A DNA stretch of 64,000 bases from Symbiotaphrina buchneri (lineage: Eukaryota > Ascomycota > Symbiotaphrinales > Symbiotaphrinaceae), in the NCBI GenBank assembly GCA_001599915.1, contig BCIG01000029.1, positions 252,654 to 316,653 on the forward strand, in the 5' to 3' direction. Shown here piece after piece: positions 34,275 to 45,705 of this stretch; position 1 is the first letter of the stretch; each line of letters begins with the position of its first letter. The position numbers and the translations under genes were made by a program. Under the pieces are notes generated by a model. It ran no database searches, had not been told where the DNA came from, and saw nothing but the letters and a program-made list of their open reading frames with translations.

Positions 34275-37200
34275 ATGCGCTTCATTAAGCCTGCCTGGCT
34301 CACCCATGGTGGTAAGTGCTTCGCAGGAGCCCGTCGCTGCGCTCTGAGAAGCTTCTGGAGCGCACTGGGATATTCACGTTGTTTGCTAATATCAATGCCT
34401 TATCTCAGGTGAAAGGAAGGCGTTTGAGGTCTACAGCTGCCATGTCTCGCCTGACGGCTCTCGGCTGGTTACGGCTGCTGGAGGTATGTTCGGCGATGAA
34501 GCAAGCTCCAAGCTCCACCAGCCCTGTTCAAATCTGCCCTTGAAAACCTACAGCAATGCTGACCAGGGCCATAGATTGCCACGTAAGGATATGGTCGGTT
34601 GAAGCGATCAAGAAAGCCGGCGATCCGTCATACACGGGTCCAAAACAACTTGCTTCTATGAGCTACCACTCCGGGACCATCCACACTGTCCGCTTCTCTC
34701 CGAATGGCAAATACCTCGCTTCTGGTGCCGACGACAAGATTGTTTGCGTCTACACACTCGACCCGTCTCCTCCATCGCACGCTTCTACATTCGGTACGTG
34801 GGAAGCAGGTCTGGTTGGAGCGTGAAATGGAGCTAATGTGTTCCCCAGGCACAAATGAACCCCCTCCCGTCGAGAACTGGCGTATCCTACGAAGACTAAT
34901 TGGGCATGACAACGACGTTCAGGACTTAGGCTGGTCATATGATTCCTCTATACTTGTTTCTGTCGGATTGGACTCGAAAGTAGTGGTCTGGTCTGGATAC
35001 ACATTTGAGAAACTCAAGACGCTCTCCAGTCACCAGAGTCACGTCAAGGGTATCACATTCGATCCGGCGAACAAATATTTCGCAACCGCTAGTGATGATA
35101 GGACAATCAAAATCTTTCGCTTTACTCCGCCTGGACCGAATTCTACTGCTCACGATCAAATGAATAACTTCTTGCTAGAGACGACGATCGTGGCACCGTT
35201 TGCTTCTTCACCACTGACCACATATTTTCGTCGCTGCTCGTGGTCTCCAGAGGGAATCCACATCGCTGCTGCGAACGCTGTCAATGGGCCTGTGAGTTCG
35301 GTGGCCATCATTAACCGCGGTACATGGGACAGCGACATCAACCTTATCGGCCATGAGGGGCCAGTTGAAGTCTGCGCATTCTCTCCCCGTCTGTTCAACC
35401 GGGATCCACCTTCCGAACAAGCCAAGCAAGATGGAAGGCCAGCCAAATTGGCTTCGGTTATCGCATGTGCAGGTCAAGACAAATCTCTTAGTGTTTGGAA
35501 TACCAGCCATCCACGGCCTTTGGTCATAACACAGGAATTGGCGACCAAGTCGTTGTCAGACTTGTCCTGGACTCCAGATGGCCAAACAATATTCGTCACA
35601 AGCTTAGATGGGTCAATTATTGCTGTTCTTTTTGCCGATGGCGATCTTGGATATGTGACAGGGGAGGAGGAGAATGAGAAGTCACTGGCTAAGTTTGGAG
35701 GCGGACGAAAAGCCGGAGGCATGGTCGAGAGTACTGATGGGTTGCGCCTCGAAGAGATGAGCAAAGCGGGCGAACTGAAGGGCGTCGAAGGTCGAATGGG
35801 AGAGTTGATGGGAGATGAAGCGCCTGCTAGAGGTAAAGATCTAAATGGTTCTGCTTCAATGGTGAAGGGTGTTGCGACGGCTACATCAGCCCCTGCTGCT
35901 GCTGCTACACCATCGGCTTCCACTATAGTAAACGGTGGTACCGCAGACGACACTCCCAATGGGACTTCACAAGTGCAAACTGGGGAGCCAGTGAAAGATC
36001 CCAGAGATGAGAAGATACAGAAGTTGAAACAGAGGATCACCATTACCAAGGACGGGAAGAAGAGACTTGCGCCTATGTTGGTGTCTGCCCCTGGAGGAGC
36101 ACAATCGTCGCTGCCAAAGGCACAGCTTCTAGCATCAACGGACAGTCAGGCAACGAAAGTGGATACTCCTCAATCTATCCTTGACCTTTCTAAACCATAC
36201 GATGGGCTTCCTAAAGGTGGCTTGGCCGCGTTGCTGTTGGGCAACAAACGAAAACTGGCCACTCCAGAGGATAGCGACGAAGAGCACAACGACCATGTCC
36301 GAGGTTTACCGTTCAAACGAGGAAAGGGAGGAGTTCCGATCATGGTAAATGCCCCGGATGGCTTAAAACTCGGAGAAGTTCCCGTTGAACCCCCCACCGG
36401 CCAGGAACCTACGCCAGAGTTCATTCGCCCGGCCGTCACGAATCCCGCTCTTACGGTTAGTCAGGTGCGATTGTCCGTCCCGAAAGTACGCGCGCGTATC
36501 TTCCGACCATTGGGGGGTAGCATGACCCGTCCCCCAGAAAGCAATTTAGCACCCGATAGTCGGCCATCGTCCCCATCAGCGCCATCAGCTGCTGCGCCGG
36601 AAGGCAGCCTTGTATTCGAGGCAAGGAACCCTACTGGCCATTCTGGAACTGGTAGAGTGTCGGACCGCGAGCCTTGCAAGGTTACGCTGTCGCGGCAAGG
36701 GCAGCTCTTATGGCAAGATTTTCTGCCGAGGAGCGTTCTCCTGGTCACGGGTAACCAGCATTTCTGGTGTGTTGCCTGTGAAGATGGTGGCGTGTACTTT
36801 TGGACACCGGCTGGGCGGCGTCTGAACAGTCCGTTTGTGCTGGAAGCGCAGCCTGTCATCCTTGAATGCCTTGACTGGTGGGTACTCTGCATCACATCTG
36901 TCGGCATGTGTTATGTCTGGAATATAGAGACTCTCTCTTCACCTCATCCACCCGTCTCCCTTGCTCCTGTCCTCGACGCCGCTCTGATCAGCCTTCATCC
37001 CCACCCTAGCGTGGCCCCGGCAATCACTTCTGCCCGACTCAACTCTACAGGAAACATTGTGATCTCTCTAAACAATGGCGATGGCTATACTTATGCGCCT
37101 AATCTCTTTGTCTGGCAGCGTGTCACAGAGCCCTGGTGGGCTGTCAGCTCACAATACTGGAACACCACACCCGCAGACTCACAGGTCATCACTGCAACAA

Positions 37201-37907
37201 AGACTGCCGGCCCGTCACAACCTGTGCAAGATCCCGCAGCGATCCTTTCTGCCGGAATCATCCCCTATCTGGAGCGTGCGACGACCACCGAGACGCTTGT
37301 ACGCGGCCGCTATACCTTCCTCATGCGTCTTGTGGAGAGGCTAGGCTCTCGCGAAGGCTTCGAAGGCCTGGAAACGAGTTCTTCGCTGGCCCATCTGGAG
37401 AACCGCCTCGCGGCGGCACTACAACTGGGCGCCAAAGACGAGTTCCGGTTGTACCTGCAGATGTACGCCAAGCGGCTCGGTGCCGAGGGGATGCGGACCA
37501 AAGTTGAAGAACTGCTCAAATCCCTTCTGGGTCGCGTATTTACGACGGAGGAAGCGGATGAGCAGTCCGGCGCGGACTCCACGAAGCGCCTCGGGTACCG
37601 GATGCAGGGGCTCAACGGGGCGCGCAGCTGGTTTGTGGAAAACAGCCATCTATGCGGATGGAGTCGCGAGGACTTGCTGAAGGAGGTGGTGCTCATTCTT
37701 GGTATGTCCCCCCTTCCACTTTCCTTCCCGAGAAACCATAAATGCTGATAATGTGCATCAACAGGTAAACACCGCGACCTCCACCGCATCACAGTCCCGT
37801 ACGCCAAGGCGCTCGGCATCCTCGAGGAGCACACCAGCGCCTCGGTGGCCGCCGATACTGCTGCAACATCAGCGGATCAGGACGGCGACGCGGCCATGGC
37901 GTCGTGA
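34275..37907 (+). CDS. HIR1: Hir1/HIRA histone H3-H4 chaperone subunit
   Basis: WD40 subunit of the HIR complex for replication-independent nucleosome assembly. Exons 34275-34311, 34409-34483, 34575-34793, 34849-37701 and 37765-37907 close to 1,108 residues. The start MRFIKPAWLTHGGERKAFEV and seven WD repeats fill 1 to about 375 (CHVRIWSV, SGTIHTVRFSPNGKYLASGADDK, VQDLGWSYDSSILVSVGLDS, DDRTIKIF). The B domain that binds Asf1 is at about 500-520 (QRITITKDGKKRLAPM). The C-terminal Hir region follows from 600 (QDFLPRSVLLVTGNQHFWCV). The length is normal for a fungus. It is convergent with RIC1. Confidence 0.95.
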
Positions 37908-38339
37908 TCGTCTCATTTCATGCTTCTGTTCTTTTCTTCACTTCACCTCGACGTCTGCGGTGCACATGGCGCATGGATGGCTGGTGTTCTGTCGTGGCTT
38001 GTGCTTGGGTTGGACTACATTGCATTGAAGGGCTTCAAATTGGGCGCATGCGGCGTGACTGTTGTATGTGTGCATGCATGAGTCTACGAACGGGAATGTT
38101 AAGTGGTGTATAATTAATGGGCTGCAGATGGGCGAGTGCCGGGTGCTGATCTGATTCTATCATGTAACATAAAAATAGCGTAGCATAGGTAACCCCAGGA
38201 GTGTCTCCCTTGGAACGGAGTTATTGGGAGAAAAGAAAAGAAAAGGGAATTATCTTCAATTGCTTGGTCTAAATATGCACTATGTAGGTATATATACCTT
38301 CGCTCCATCGCTGTCACGCCCCTTGTCGATTACGTCCTG
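37908..38339. other. convergent intergenic, HIR1 / RIC1
   Basis: About 430 bases between two stop codons. No gene seen; a polyadenylation region for both genes is expected. Confidence 0.4.
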
Positions 38340-41300
38340 CTAAGGCAAGGAGAAGTAATCGCCCGCCGCGCGGAACTCGCTGTCCCTCCTGTTCTCACTG
38401 CTGCCGTTACCACCAAGCCGACCTCCATTCCCCCCTCCACCACCCCCTGGCCCGCTCCTCCCACTGCCTGCACTCCTCGGACTGCCGTTCGACGACCCGC
38501 CTGCACTGCGAGGACTCGGCAGCCGGAGCAGCGTGCTGAAGCTACCCGGGCTCACCGTCCGCGGCGAAAGCGCCCCGCCTGGACTTCCACTGCCCAAACC
38601 CAGTCCGAGCGAGTGCGTGCTCGCGTTCCTCTGCGCAGAGCCCGCGAAACCGTTCCACCCACTGCTGGCTGCCGCCTCTGCAGCGGCACCGGATGAGCGG
38701 CGTCCAGCAGGCGCCAGGCCGACGCGTCCTAGAGCCCGCCGAAGGGTTTCTCCGGATGCGTCGAGGGCGAGCAGGAAGCGCGCGAGTTCCTTGCACAGCT
38801 CCCAGTCGCCTTCTTCCTTTGCGCGGCGGAGCAGACGCACGGTCTCTGTTTCTTCGGTTTCTGCTTCGGTCCCGATACCATCGCCATCAGTGGTAGATTC
38901 ATGTTCTGCGTGATTGCGATCGCGGCGCGGCGAGAGCACGGCGCCGGGACTGGGTAGCGGGCTGACGTCGCTGTCGGCACTGCTCCCGAAAGTGTGCAGC
39001 ACGATGAGGTAGCCGCCGGCGGTTTTGAGTTTGTTCTCGGCCATGGCGCGGTTAAATAGCTCTCGTGGTGAGGGAAGGTGGGCGAACAAGGTACGCCAGG
39101 AGCGGAGTTCGGTCTTCCGCGTGCATTGCACGAGAATGTCGAGGTAGCAGGCGAAATTGCTGAGGAAATGCAGCGTTGTGGGAAGGAGCGCATGAGGACT
39201 GAGAGGGGCGGATGGCATGATTGGAGAGGCTGCTGGGGAGATGGCTGGATTGGGCATTGAGCTGGATGATGGCGGAGGAAGGTTGGGGCTCGGTTGGAGG
39301 GATGGAGGTTTTGATGACGAGGCAAGATCGACCGCGCTGTCGAGGACTTCGTGGAGGAGCATTTCGAGAGCGTGTGGAAAGTAGGCTAGATGTTGGTAAG
39401 TTTGAGCAAGGCTGAGTGCGAAGGCTGGCGATAGCATCGTAAGGTAGTGGCGGAAGATTTTAGGAAGGAAGAGATGAGTCTGGAACACCGACCGTAATAT
39501 TAGCACAACTTCACCATCTGCAAAGAGTCTGAGTGAAATGCAGACGTACCCTGGTGGAGAACCGGAAGAAAGCAAAATTGATGTCTCGTCGTTGGACGAT
39601 CTCGGAGTCGATGCCGATGATGATGCCTTTGTCTATTAGAACCGAAAGAGGATAAAAGTCGGTCGGGATAGAAACTGAAGACGGGGGCTCTCGTGAGATC
39701 TCCAGGGGACCAGAGCTGAGGACGTCTTGCACGTCTGTCCAAACTCTGATATCGTGTCCGTCAAACACCCATAGCGAATCTTTCAATCCACTAGAATATC
39801 GCCCGCCATTGAGCATATCATCAGTTGATGGCGTGGGAGGTAATGACTCCGCTGCTATAGAAGTACTCGTATATGGTTGATCCCGTATTAGCATGTAGTA
39901 TTCCACGTCTTGGGCAACGACACGCATATCATATTTCAGTTCACCAGCTTCCGTAGTGGAGGGCTGGAGCATAACAAGTTTGGCATCAACGAGAAAGATG
40001 ACAGTGGCGAGAGCGACATCCTGAGACGGATCCCCGTTGCCTGTAATCATCAGATATGGAGTCATGGCAGAGCTGGTAACAAGAACACGTACGGAGTTGA
40101 TATTCGGGCAAGACCCAGCTGACAGCCCTGACTCGAGCTGGAGATCTCACTATGCCGTGGAAGGCTATTTGACCAACCTGCGATACCTGTATCTGCTCGC
40201 CTGCCGTTACCACCATGAAGTGGTATAGAACATTTTCGTAAGTATATACGAGTAAGGAGTCTTCCCCGGAGGCAGATATCAGTACAACGGGCGCAGGAAC
40301 GTATTCCACATGTAATAGAGATGAATTATCAAGGCCGAGTTCTCGGGAATATAGGCGCAGCTGTAAAGGTTAGCCCGAGTATTTCAGTTTCCCTGAATCA
40401 TAAATACCTCGAATGAGTTTCCTGCCTCAACCGCTGCGACTAGAATATGTTGAAACCAGCACATGCCTCCTCTTACCACGAAGCTGTCTTCTGCTTCACG
40501 ATCATCAAAAGTCTTCCATCGTCCACTAGTGACGCTGTAATGTGCAAGCCCTCTCCTCCCAGCAACAGCGATATATCTTCCATCAGGAGATATGACAACG
40601 CTTCGTAAAGGCCACTGGTCTGCCAAATACCTCGTAGGTATCGACACGTGGGACCAGAGCGACGCCTCTGCTGATATTGTTGTAAGGTCCAAGAGCTCAT
40701 GCCCACGGTAAATCATTAACTCCGAATTTGTAGCCAATAAAGGCCGAGAAATGTTTGCAGAGGAGAAGCACCCTACAACGGCGCTCCTAGCCATCTCTAA
40801 TACCCATAACCTGTCATCATTAACGCCCCTGAGTAATATTTCCGCCCCACCAGAAATCCAGATGGCATCCCGAACTCCTGTAAGCCAGCCTTCTCTATTT
40901 TGGTGTGCCAAAGATCGATCTGAAACGAAGCTGTTGCCCCCAGGTTTACCGTATACACTCCACATTGCCCATCCGCGTTCGAAGCCAGCAAATAAACAAT
41001 ACCCATCAGGAGAGTAGCTGAGACAACTGATAGGTCCAGATGTCTCCAGTGAGACCGGCAGACGCAGTTTGTGTGAAAGAGGAATACTACCAGCGTAGTC
41101 TCGCGCGTTATAGACATAAATCGTGCCAGCTGCAAGAGCTACAGCAATAAGAGAGAAGCGAGCATTTATTGCAGCTTTGACCGCATATTCTCCATCGTCG
41201 ACCGGGTGATGAAAGCCATATCCCTTAAACCTACGTTGCGGGGCCCCTTCTTTCTGTTTTTCTGCCCCTGACTCATCCTGTGTCGAGCGTCTTTGGACCG

Positions 41301-42275
41301 CATATGCTTTTCCATCAGTCATGGTCCAAGCCGCCAAGCTCATAGGCCGATCATATACCATGTCCAGAATGCTAGATTTCCTCGTCACCCAGTCCATGCG
41401 GCTCAGCAATTCGGTACTGGTCTGATTTCCGGCACTGTCTGGCGTCCAACGAATGCACTGGACTGCAGCGGGCTTCTCAGTAGCTACAATAAGCTCGTCA
41501 TCCAGAGCTAGTGCGCGTCCAATGCCTGCATCGATCTTGATCACCATACGGAATCGTATGCTGACCTCTCGTATACCTTCGCCTTCCCCTGGACCTAATG
41601 GGTAGCCTCCTGCTGATCCAAATTTGACGCCGGTGATACTATGACGCCTAGCATGGCCGCCTGATCCGTTAACGAACTGTTGCTTATAGACGCGGGCTTC
41701 TGGATCGGTAGCCAAGGAATAAGTGATCAAGTATCCGAAAGCAGTATGAAGGACGGCGATGGCGGAGTCAGGGCGGAGTAAGAGTGAGACATTGGGGCCG
41801 TATGTCTTCAGAGATTGTGGAGATCTAGTAACGTTTGCAAGTACGACTCTGGGCTAACACACAATAGTCAGCATATCCCGCAGCACACTGACACTGAACC
41901 AACCTGAGTCTGCCATATTGCCAGAGACGTCTTGGTAATTGTAGCAAACAGACTTCCCGTCCTCGATACACGCAGCCCAATGATTTGCCCGTCATCACTT
42001 GTGTCTGGTACGTCCTGTCCGCTGGACGTCGACTTCAACGAGAGCTTAGAGGAGTTTCGACTCGTGAGCCCCTGTGGCCGAGCGGGCTTTGCTGCCGTCC
42101 TTGAACCATTCGGTACCTCCTTGCCTTCCGTTCCTGCAGGCGAATGCTCGCCTATAGAAGGAGTTCGTTCCTCCCTCGGACTATGCGCTTCATCATCGAG
42201 CTGTAAGTGTGAAGCGCGTCGTCGAAGGTCGATGTTTGCGGCGTAGACGCTGGGGGCGCCAATGGGCCAATACAT
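38340..42275 (-). CDS. RIC1: Ric1, subunit of the Ric1-Rgp1 Rab6/Ypt6 exchange factor
   Basis: Golgi GEF subunit for Ypt6/Rab6 in endosome-to-Golgi retrieval. Five minus-strand exons (42275-41904, 41853-40408, 40360-40093, 40040-39550, 39479-38340) close to 1,238 residues. The start MYWPIGAPSVYAA is followed by an N-terminal beta-propeller (DGQIIGLRVSRTGSLFATIT; SCLSYSPDGYCLFAGFERGW; VISPDGRYIAVAGRRG). The conserved RIC1 domain is in the last third (THLFLPKIFRHYLTMLSPAF, AYFPHALEMLLHEVLDSAV, KTELRSWRTLFAHLPSPREL, TAGGYLIVLHTF). The tail is Ser/Gly rich and low in complexity. Confidence 0.95.
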
Positions 42276-42969
42276 GGCTATTTTGAGCCGCTAATAACGT
42301 CATCGGCAACGAGACTGGCTTTCCAGAGAGAGGCGTCGTCTTTGAGATGCCATCGCTGAATAGGTTCCGAGAATGCTTTGATCATTGGTATGGAGGTGAA
42401 GCATTGAGGGAGCTCGGACTTCGTGTTTCGGCAACTTCCGTTCACACAGCTATCCTCCGCATCTTTTCCGCACCTTACATTCGGTGTTTCGCAAGACACT
42501 GACCATACAAATAATATGAAGCGATTCAGCTAGATGAAATAGCAAATTGAAACATGTGTCCCAGTAAGGTAGGTTCTTGTATACTACAGGTAGGTATTGA
42601 CTCTCATCTTCAAAATGGAGATCTGGGTTTCCAGTTGACTTGGACTGTTCTATCTTACCTGGGTAATAATTTCCATCCAATAACCAAGCGGATAGCTTTC
42701 CGAAAACGTCTCAAAACTGATCCACATTTGGAAAATAGCCACTACGGCAACTGGTTGTCCTCGTCTCCTGTAGTACTTTGCGTTGTGAGAAGATTGGATG
42801 GAGCAGCAAGTACTTGCTTGACCTTGAGGCGTCTACACGGCAGAAACACCCGGTCGGGAAGCCGGAAGAACGGTCCGAGATGCAGAATGTTTTTTTTGAG
42901 CTCTAAGTGGACTATCTGATAGCCTAGACTTCTTCAGAGGAGAATATGCTATGAACATGGCAATACCAC
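42276..42969. other. intergenic, RIC1 promoter side
   Basis: About 690 bases without a gene; only short chance frames. It should hold the RIC1 promoter and the 3' end of the SAF oxidoreductase gene. Confidence 0.4.
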
Positions 42970-44436
42970 TCAGGAAACGACCTCTTTCAGAGCTACATGA
43001 ACACCGTTCGCCATCTTACTTGCCCCGTTCATCTTTTGCTTGATTCCGTTCACCTGTTTACTTTCCTGAAGTGAAAACTCCTTCCGGAAGAGTTCCTCCA
43101 TCTCCCGTCGGATCCTCACCGCCTGCGACTTCTCGCTATACTCAACATCCTTCCAACTCAGGCCTTGGCCGACTTCAACATCTCTTTTCAGGACGAGTCC
43201 ATGGGCCAAGCCAATGGGCAGACCCTCGATCTGTAATGACTCTCGGGCGGTTGTCAGTTTTCCATACACCATGAACCCTCCCTCGCCGTCGAGCTTCTCG
43301 CCTGCTTTCAAATCCCGCTTCGCCGTGGCGATGACGTCGCCCCTGAACGTTTTGCACTGGCCCGTTGGCTCGCCACGAAGCATGATGCTTGCGACAGAAA
43401 CGCCAAGCTCGAGGCCAATCAGGTGGTATGGCTTGTACTGAGCAGCATAGCGGCCCGTGGTATCAGTCTTGAGCCCGTACTGGGCGAAGCAGTCTTTCTG
43501 ATAATCGCCGGGTGCCTCGATCACAACGTAGACGCCCCACCTGAGGTCGTTGAAGACGGGGCGCCCGTCTTTCTCCAAGCATGACACAACCTCTACCGTC
43601 CCATCTAGGGGCAGTTGCCCACCAGCACTTGATGGTTTAAGGACGTTCGGTAAGTCGTGTACGCCGCATGGGGGAAAGTTCAGGCCGTCGCTAGGTGGCT
43701 GCAGGTCGCATCCATTCGCCACGGCAGCCATCTCCAAGGCGCTCTTGGTGCCATCCAAGAAGGAATTGAACATTTGCGGATTGAAGTCGCCCGTGGCGAG
43801 CTGCTCCTTGGTGAAGCCGTAATAGTTCCATACCGTGTCAGGTGTCGAAGAATGGTATTGCGGAAGATGCTTGGTCCCTTTACCAGCACAGACGACATGG
43901 AACCCAGCTGTCCGAGCCCAGTCAACCAATTCTGCAATCAATGCTGGCTGATCACCATAGGCCATTGAATAGATAATGCCGGCTTCATTGGCCTTGCGCA
44001 CTAGCAGCGGGCCTGCAAGTACATCTGCTTCAACATTCACCATCACGATATGCTTTTTGTGCTCGCACGCTAACAGTGCGTGACGGATCCCAGCTGCTGG
44101 ATTTCCAGTGCATTCAAGGATAACGTCGATCCCAGGGGTAGCGATCAGAGCAGCCGAATCGGTGGTTATCGCCGTGCGACCGGTCTTGACAGCTTCCTCG
44201 ATGGAGGTCTGTGCTGTGGTCGTGCTGTCGAATTTATCGCTGGGGAAACCAACTCTCTGTAAGGAGGCAATAGCTCGCTCTGGGGCTAGATCCGCGATTC
44301 CAGCCAGGTGAAGGCCTGTGGTTCTTCCTGCTTGAGAAATGAACATGCTGCCAAACTTGCCAGCGCCGATCAGACCGCAGCGGATTGGTTTTCCGGCAGC
44401 CTGGCGCTCAGCGAGCTTCGTGGATAATGAAGTCAT
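42970..44436 (-). CDS. Rossmann-fold NAD(P) oxidoreductase with SAF domain (homoserine-dehydrogenase-like)
   Basis: A single exon of 488 residues. The N-terminus is a dinucleotide-binding fold (IRCGLIGAGKFGSMFISQA, then VILECTGNPAAGIRHALLA). The middle is GDQPALIAELVDWARTAGF, and a C-terminal SAF-like part contains GDVIATAKRDLKAGEKLDGE and GLVLKRDVEVGQGLSWKDV. Bacterial relatives are annotated as SAF-domain oxidoreductases and appear in sugar-acid and similar catabolic operons; the true substrate here is unknown. It is not the housekeeping homoserine dehydrogenase. The ATG at 44436 begins the family-like MTSLSTKLAERQAAG; an upstream in-frame ATG at 44622 would add an atypical leader. It is head-to-head with the transporter remnant. 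Confidence 0.88.
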   Translation of the reverse strand: MTSLSTKLAERQAAGKPIRCGLIGAGKFGSMFISQAGRTTGLHLAGIADLAPERAIASLQRVGFPSDKFDSTTTAQTSIEEAVKTGRTAITTDSAALIATPGIDVILECTGNPAAGIRHALLACEHKKHIVMVNVEADVLAGPLLVRKANEAGIIYSMAYGDQPALIAELVDWARTAGFHVVCAGKGTKHLPQYHSSTPDTVWNYYGFTKEQLATGDFNPQMFNSFLDGTKSALEMAAVANGCDLQPPSDGLNFPPCGVHDLPNVLKPSSAGGQLPLDGTVEVVSCLEKDGRPVFNDLRWGVYVVIEAPGDYQKDCFAQYGLKTDTTGRYAAQYKPYHLIGLELGVSVASIMLRGEPTGQCKTFRGDVIATAKRDLKAGEKLDGEGGFMVYGKLTTARESLQIEGLPIGLAHGLVLKRDVEVGQGLSWKDVEYSEKSQAVRIRREMEELFRKEFSLQESKQVNGIKQKMNGASKMANGVHVALKEVVS

Positions 44437-44927
44437 ATTGATTAAACGTTTCCTTGCAATAACGAAAATGGAGACCGAGATATTTCGAGCTTCCCTAGAC
44501 ACGGTAACATGCCGCAGAAGTAGGATACAGCGCGAAGAAATACTCCACGCTCGACCCCGCCGTATTGGGGACTGCTTGTCCCCGCATCGCAAACATCGGC
44601 GAGCCTGATGCCCGTTGATCATACTGCTCGCGAGAAGTCCGATACAGAATCGTCGAAAATACCGGTCGCTAGCACAGATGTGGCAGCGGGATCAGCCACG
44701 CGACACCGGACAACTCGCCGAGCCAAGCCTTGAGCCCGGGGCTCCACATTTCTCCACAGTTTCTTACCCCGGAAAAGGGAAGGGATTGCAGCACAATCAA
44801 TATCATGCTGCCTTCTATAAAGCAGGCATGGATCTGCGATCGGATGGTTGCTTGGTATTTCTCACCTAGGCTTGCCTTCCTGTGCGGGCTAAGAAGAGTC
44901 TGATACATATCGCTCAATTGAAACAAC
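44437..44927. promoter_or_regulatory. divergent promoter region, SAF oxidoreductase / Dal5-type transporter
   Basis: The 491 bases between the two start codons. A TATA-like TCTATAAA at about 44813-44820 is suitably placed for the transporter start at 44928. A 21-bp segment at 44849-44869 recurs inside the transporter at 45149-45170. No Zn2Cys6 site was identified with certainty. Confidence 0.45.
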
Positions 44928-45086
44928 ATGGGCATCTTCAACACCAACCCGCGCATGGCTCCGGCCTCCGACCCAGAGACTGCTCTAGAGTGGGCTCGCA
45001 TCATTGCACATTGGCCGCCTGAAGAACGTGCGAGGAAAGAGAAGGCATATGTCCGTCGCGTTGACAGGCGATTGCTACCAATCCTG
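44928..45086 (+). pseudogene. N-terminal exon of a Dal5-type MFS transporter (remnant)
   Basis: A 53-codon exon (MGIFNTNPRMAPAS...PPEERARKEKAYVRRVDRRLLPIL) ending at a GTATAA donor. Dal5/allantoate permease-family proteins start just this way, with a charged leader and RxDxRLLPIL before the first membrane helix. What follows does not code for helices: after the next plausible acceptor (45147) the frame reads a short non-membrane stretch and stops. The C-terminal half of such a transporter lies at 48997-49723, with about 3.9 kb between. The membrane helices expected in the middle are missing. Most likely one broken gene. Confidence 0.75.
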
Positions 45087-45282
45087 GTATAACCTCCATA
45101 ACCCGGAGCGAATCTTGAGAGCCACCGTCCACTTACTCGTCCTCCAGATGGCTTGGTATCTCTCACCTAGTGGACAGAGTAGTTTTGTCTGGACATAGCT
45201 TTGGACCCCAAATGAAATTCTACCTTGTCAATACTTGTTGCTTTAATATAGATGCATCCCTATGATATAGCCCCACCTCGCC

Positions 45283-45384
45283 CTACAGCTTCGAAGCCGG
45301 CACAGCAGCCACCGCTTCAATCTCAAACTTCCACTTCGGATTCCTTAGGCTCCGCCCCGTCTTCCCTCTAACATGGTGCTCGTC
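45283..45384 (-). pseudogene. C-terminal fragment of a RidA/YjgF-like gene
   Basis: Minus-strand reading GRSLRNPKWKFEIEAVAAVP followed by ASKL and a stop at 45283. This resembles the last strand of RidA-type imine deaminases (KxEIEaiAaV), the trimer-forming end of the fold. I found no upstream part of the gene. Only about 30 residues are recognisable, so this is an assignment by motif. RidA genes often sit in catabolic clusters beside transporters and oxidoreductases. Confidence 0.45.
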
Positions 45385-45705
45385 TGGTTGAGCAGACAGA
45401 AGGCAAAGATATGACCGGCTCATCCTTCCGGTTTTCAAAACGTTACAACTGTATGTATAACAGATAAAGCTGGATCGACATCCTCGATTGAAGCCAGTCA
45501 GGCTAACTGATGCAATAATAAGCAACAGAAGACGAAAAGAACTTTTCGAACTGGCGACCAGCCACATATTTGATAAAGGCCCGCGATCAGTAATATAGAT
45601 GCCGCTCTAGACAAGCAGCTGGGACAAATCATTGCACCTGAGGTTATGAGCGTGTGTAAGGTGTCCAGACAAACCATACTTGTTTTCGAACGTGTTCCGG
45701 CTCTT

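Noticed and set aside
45087-45201. Continuation of the transporter after its first exon
   Set aside because: After the acceptor the reading is short, lacks hydrophobic helices and stops, so it is not transporter sequence.
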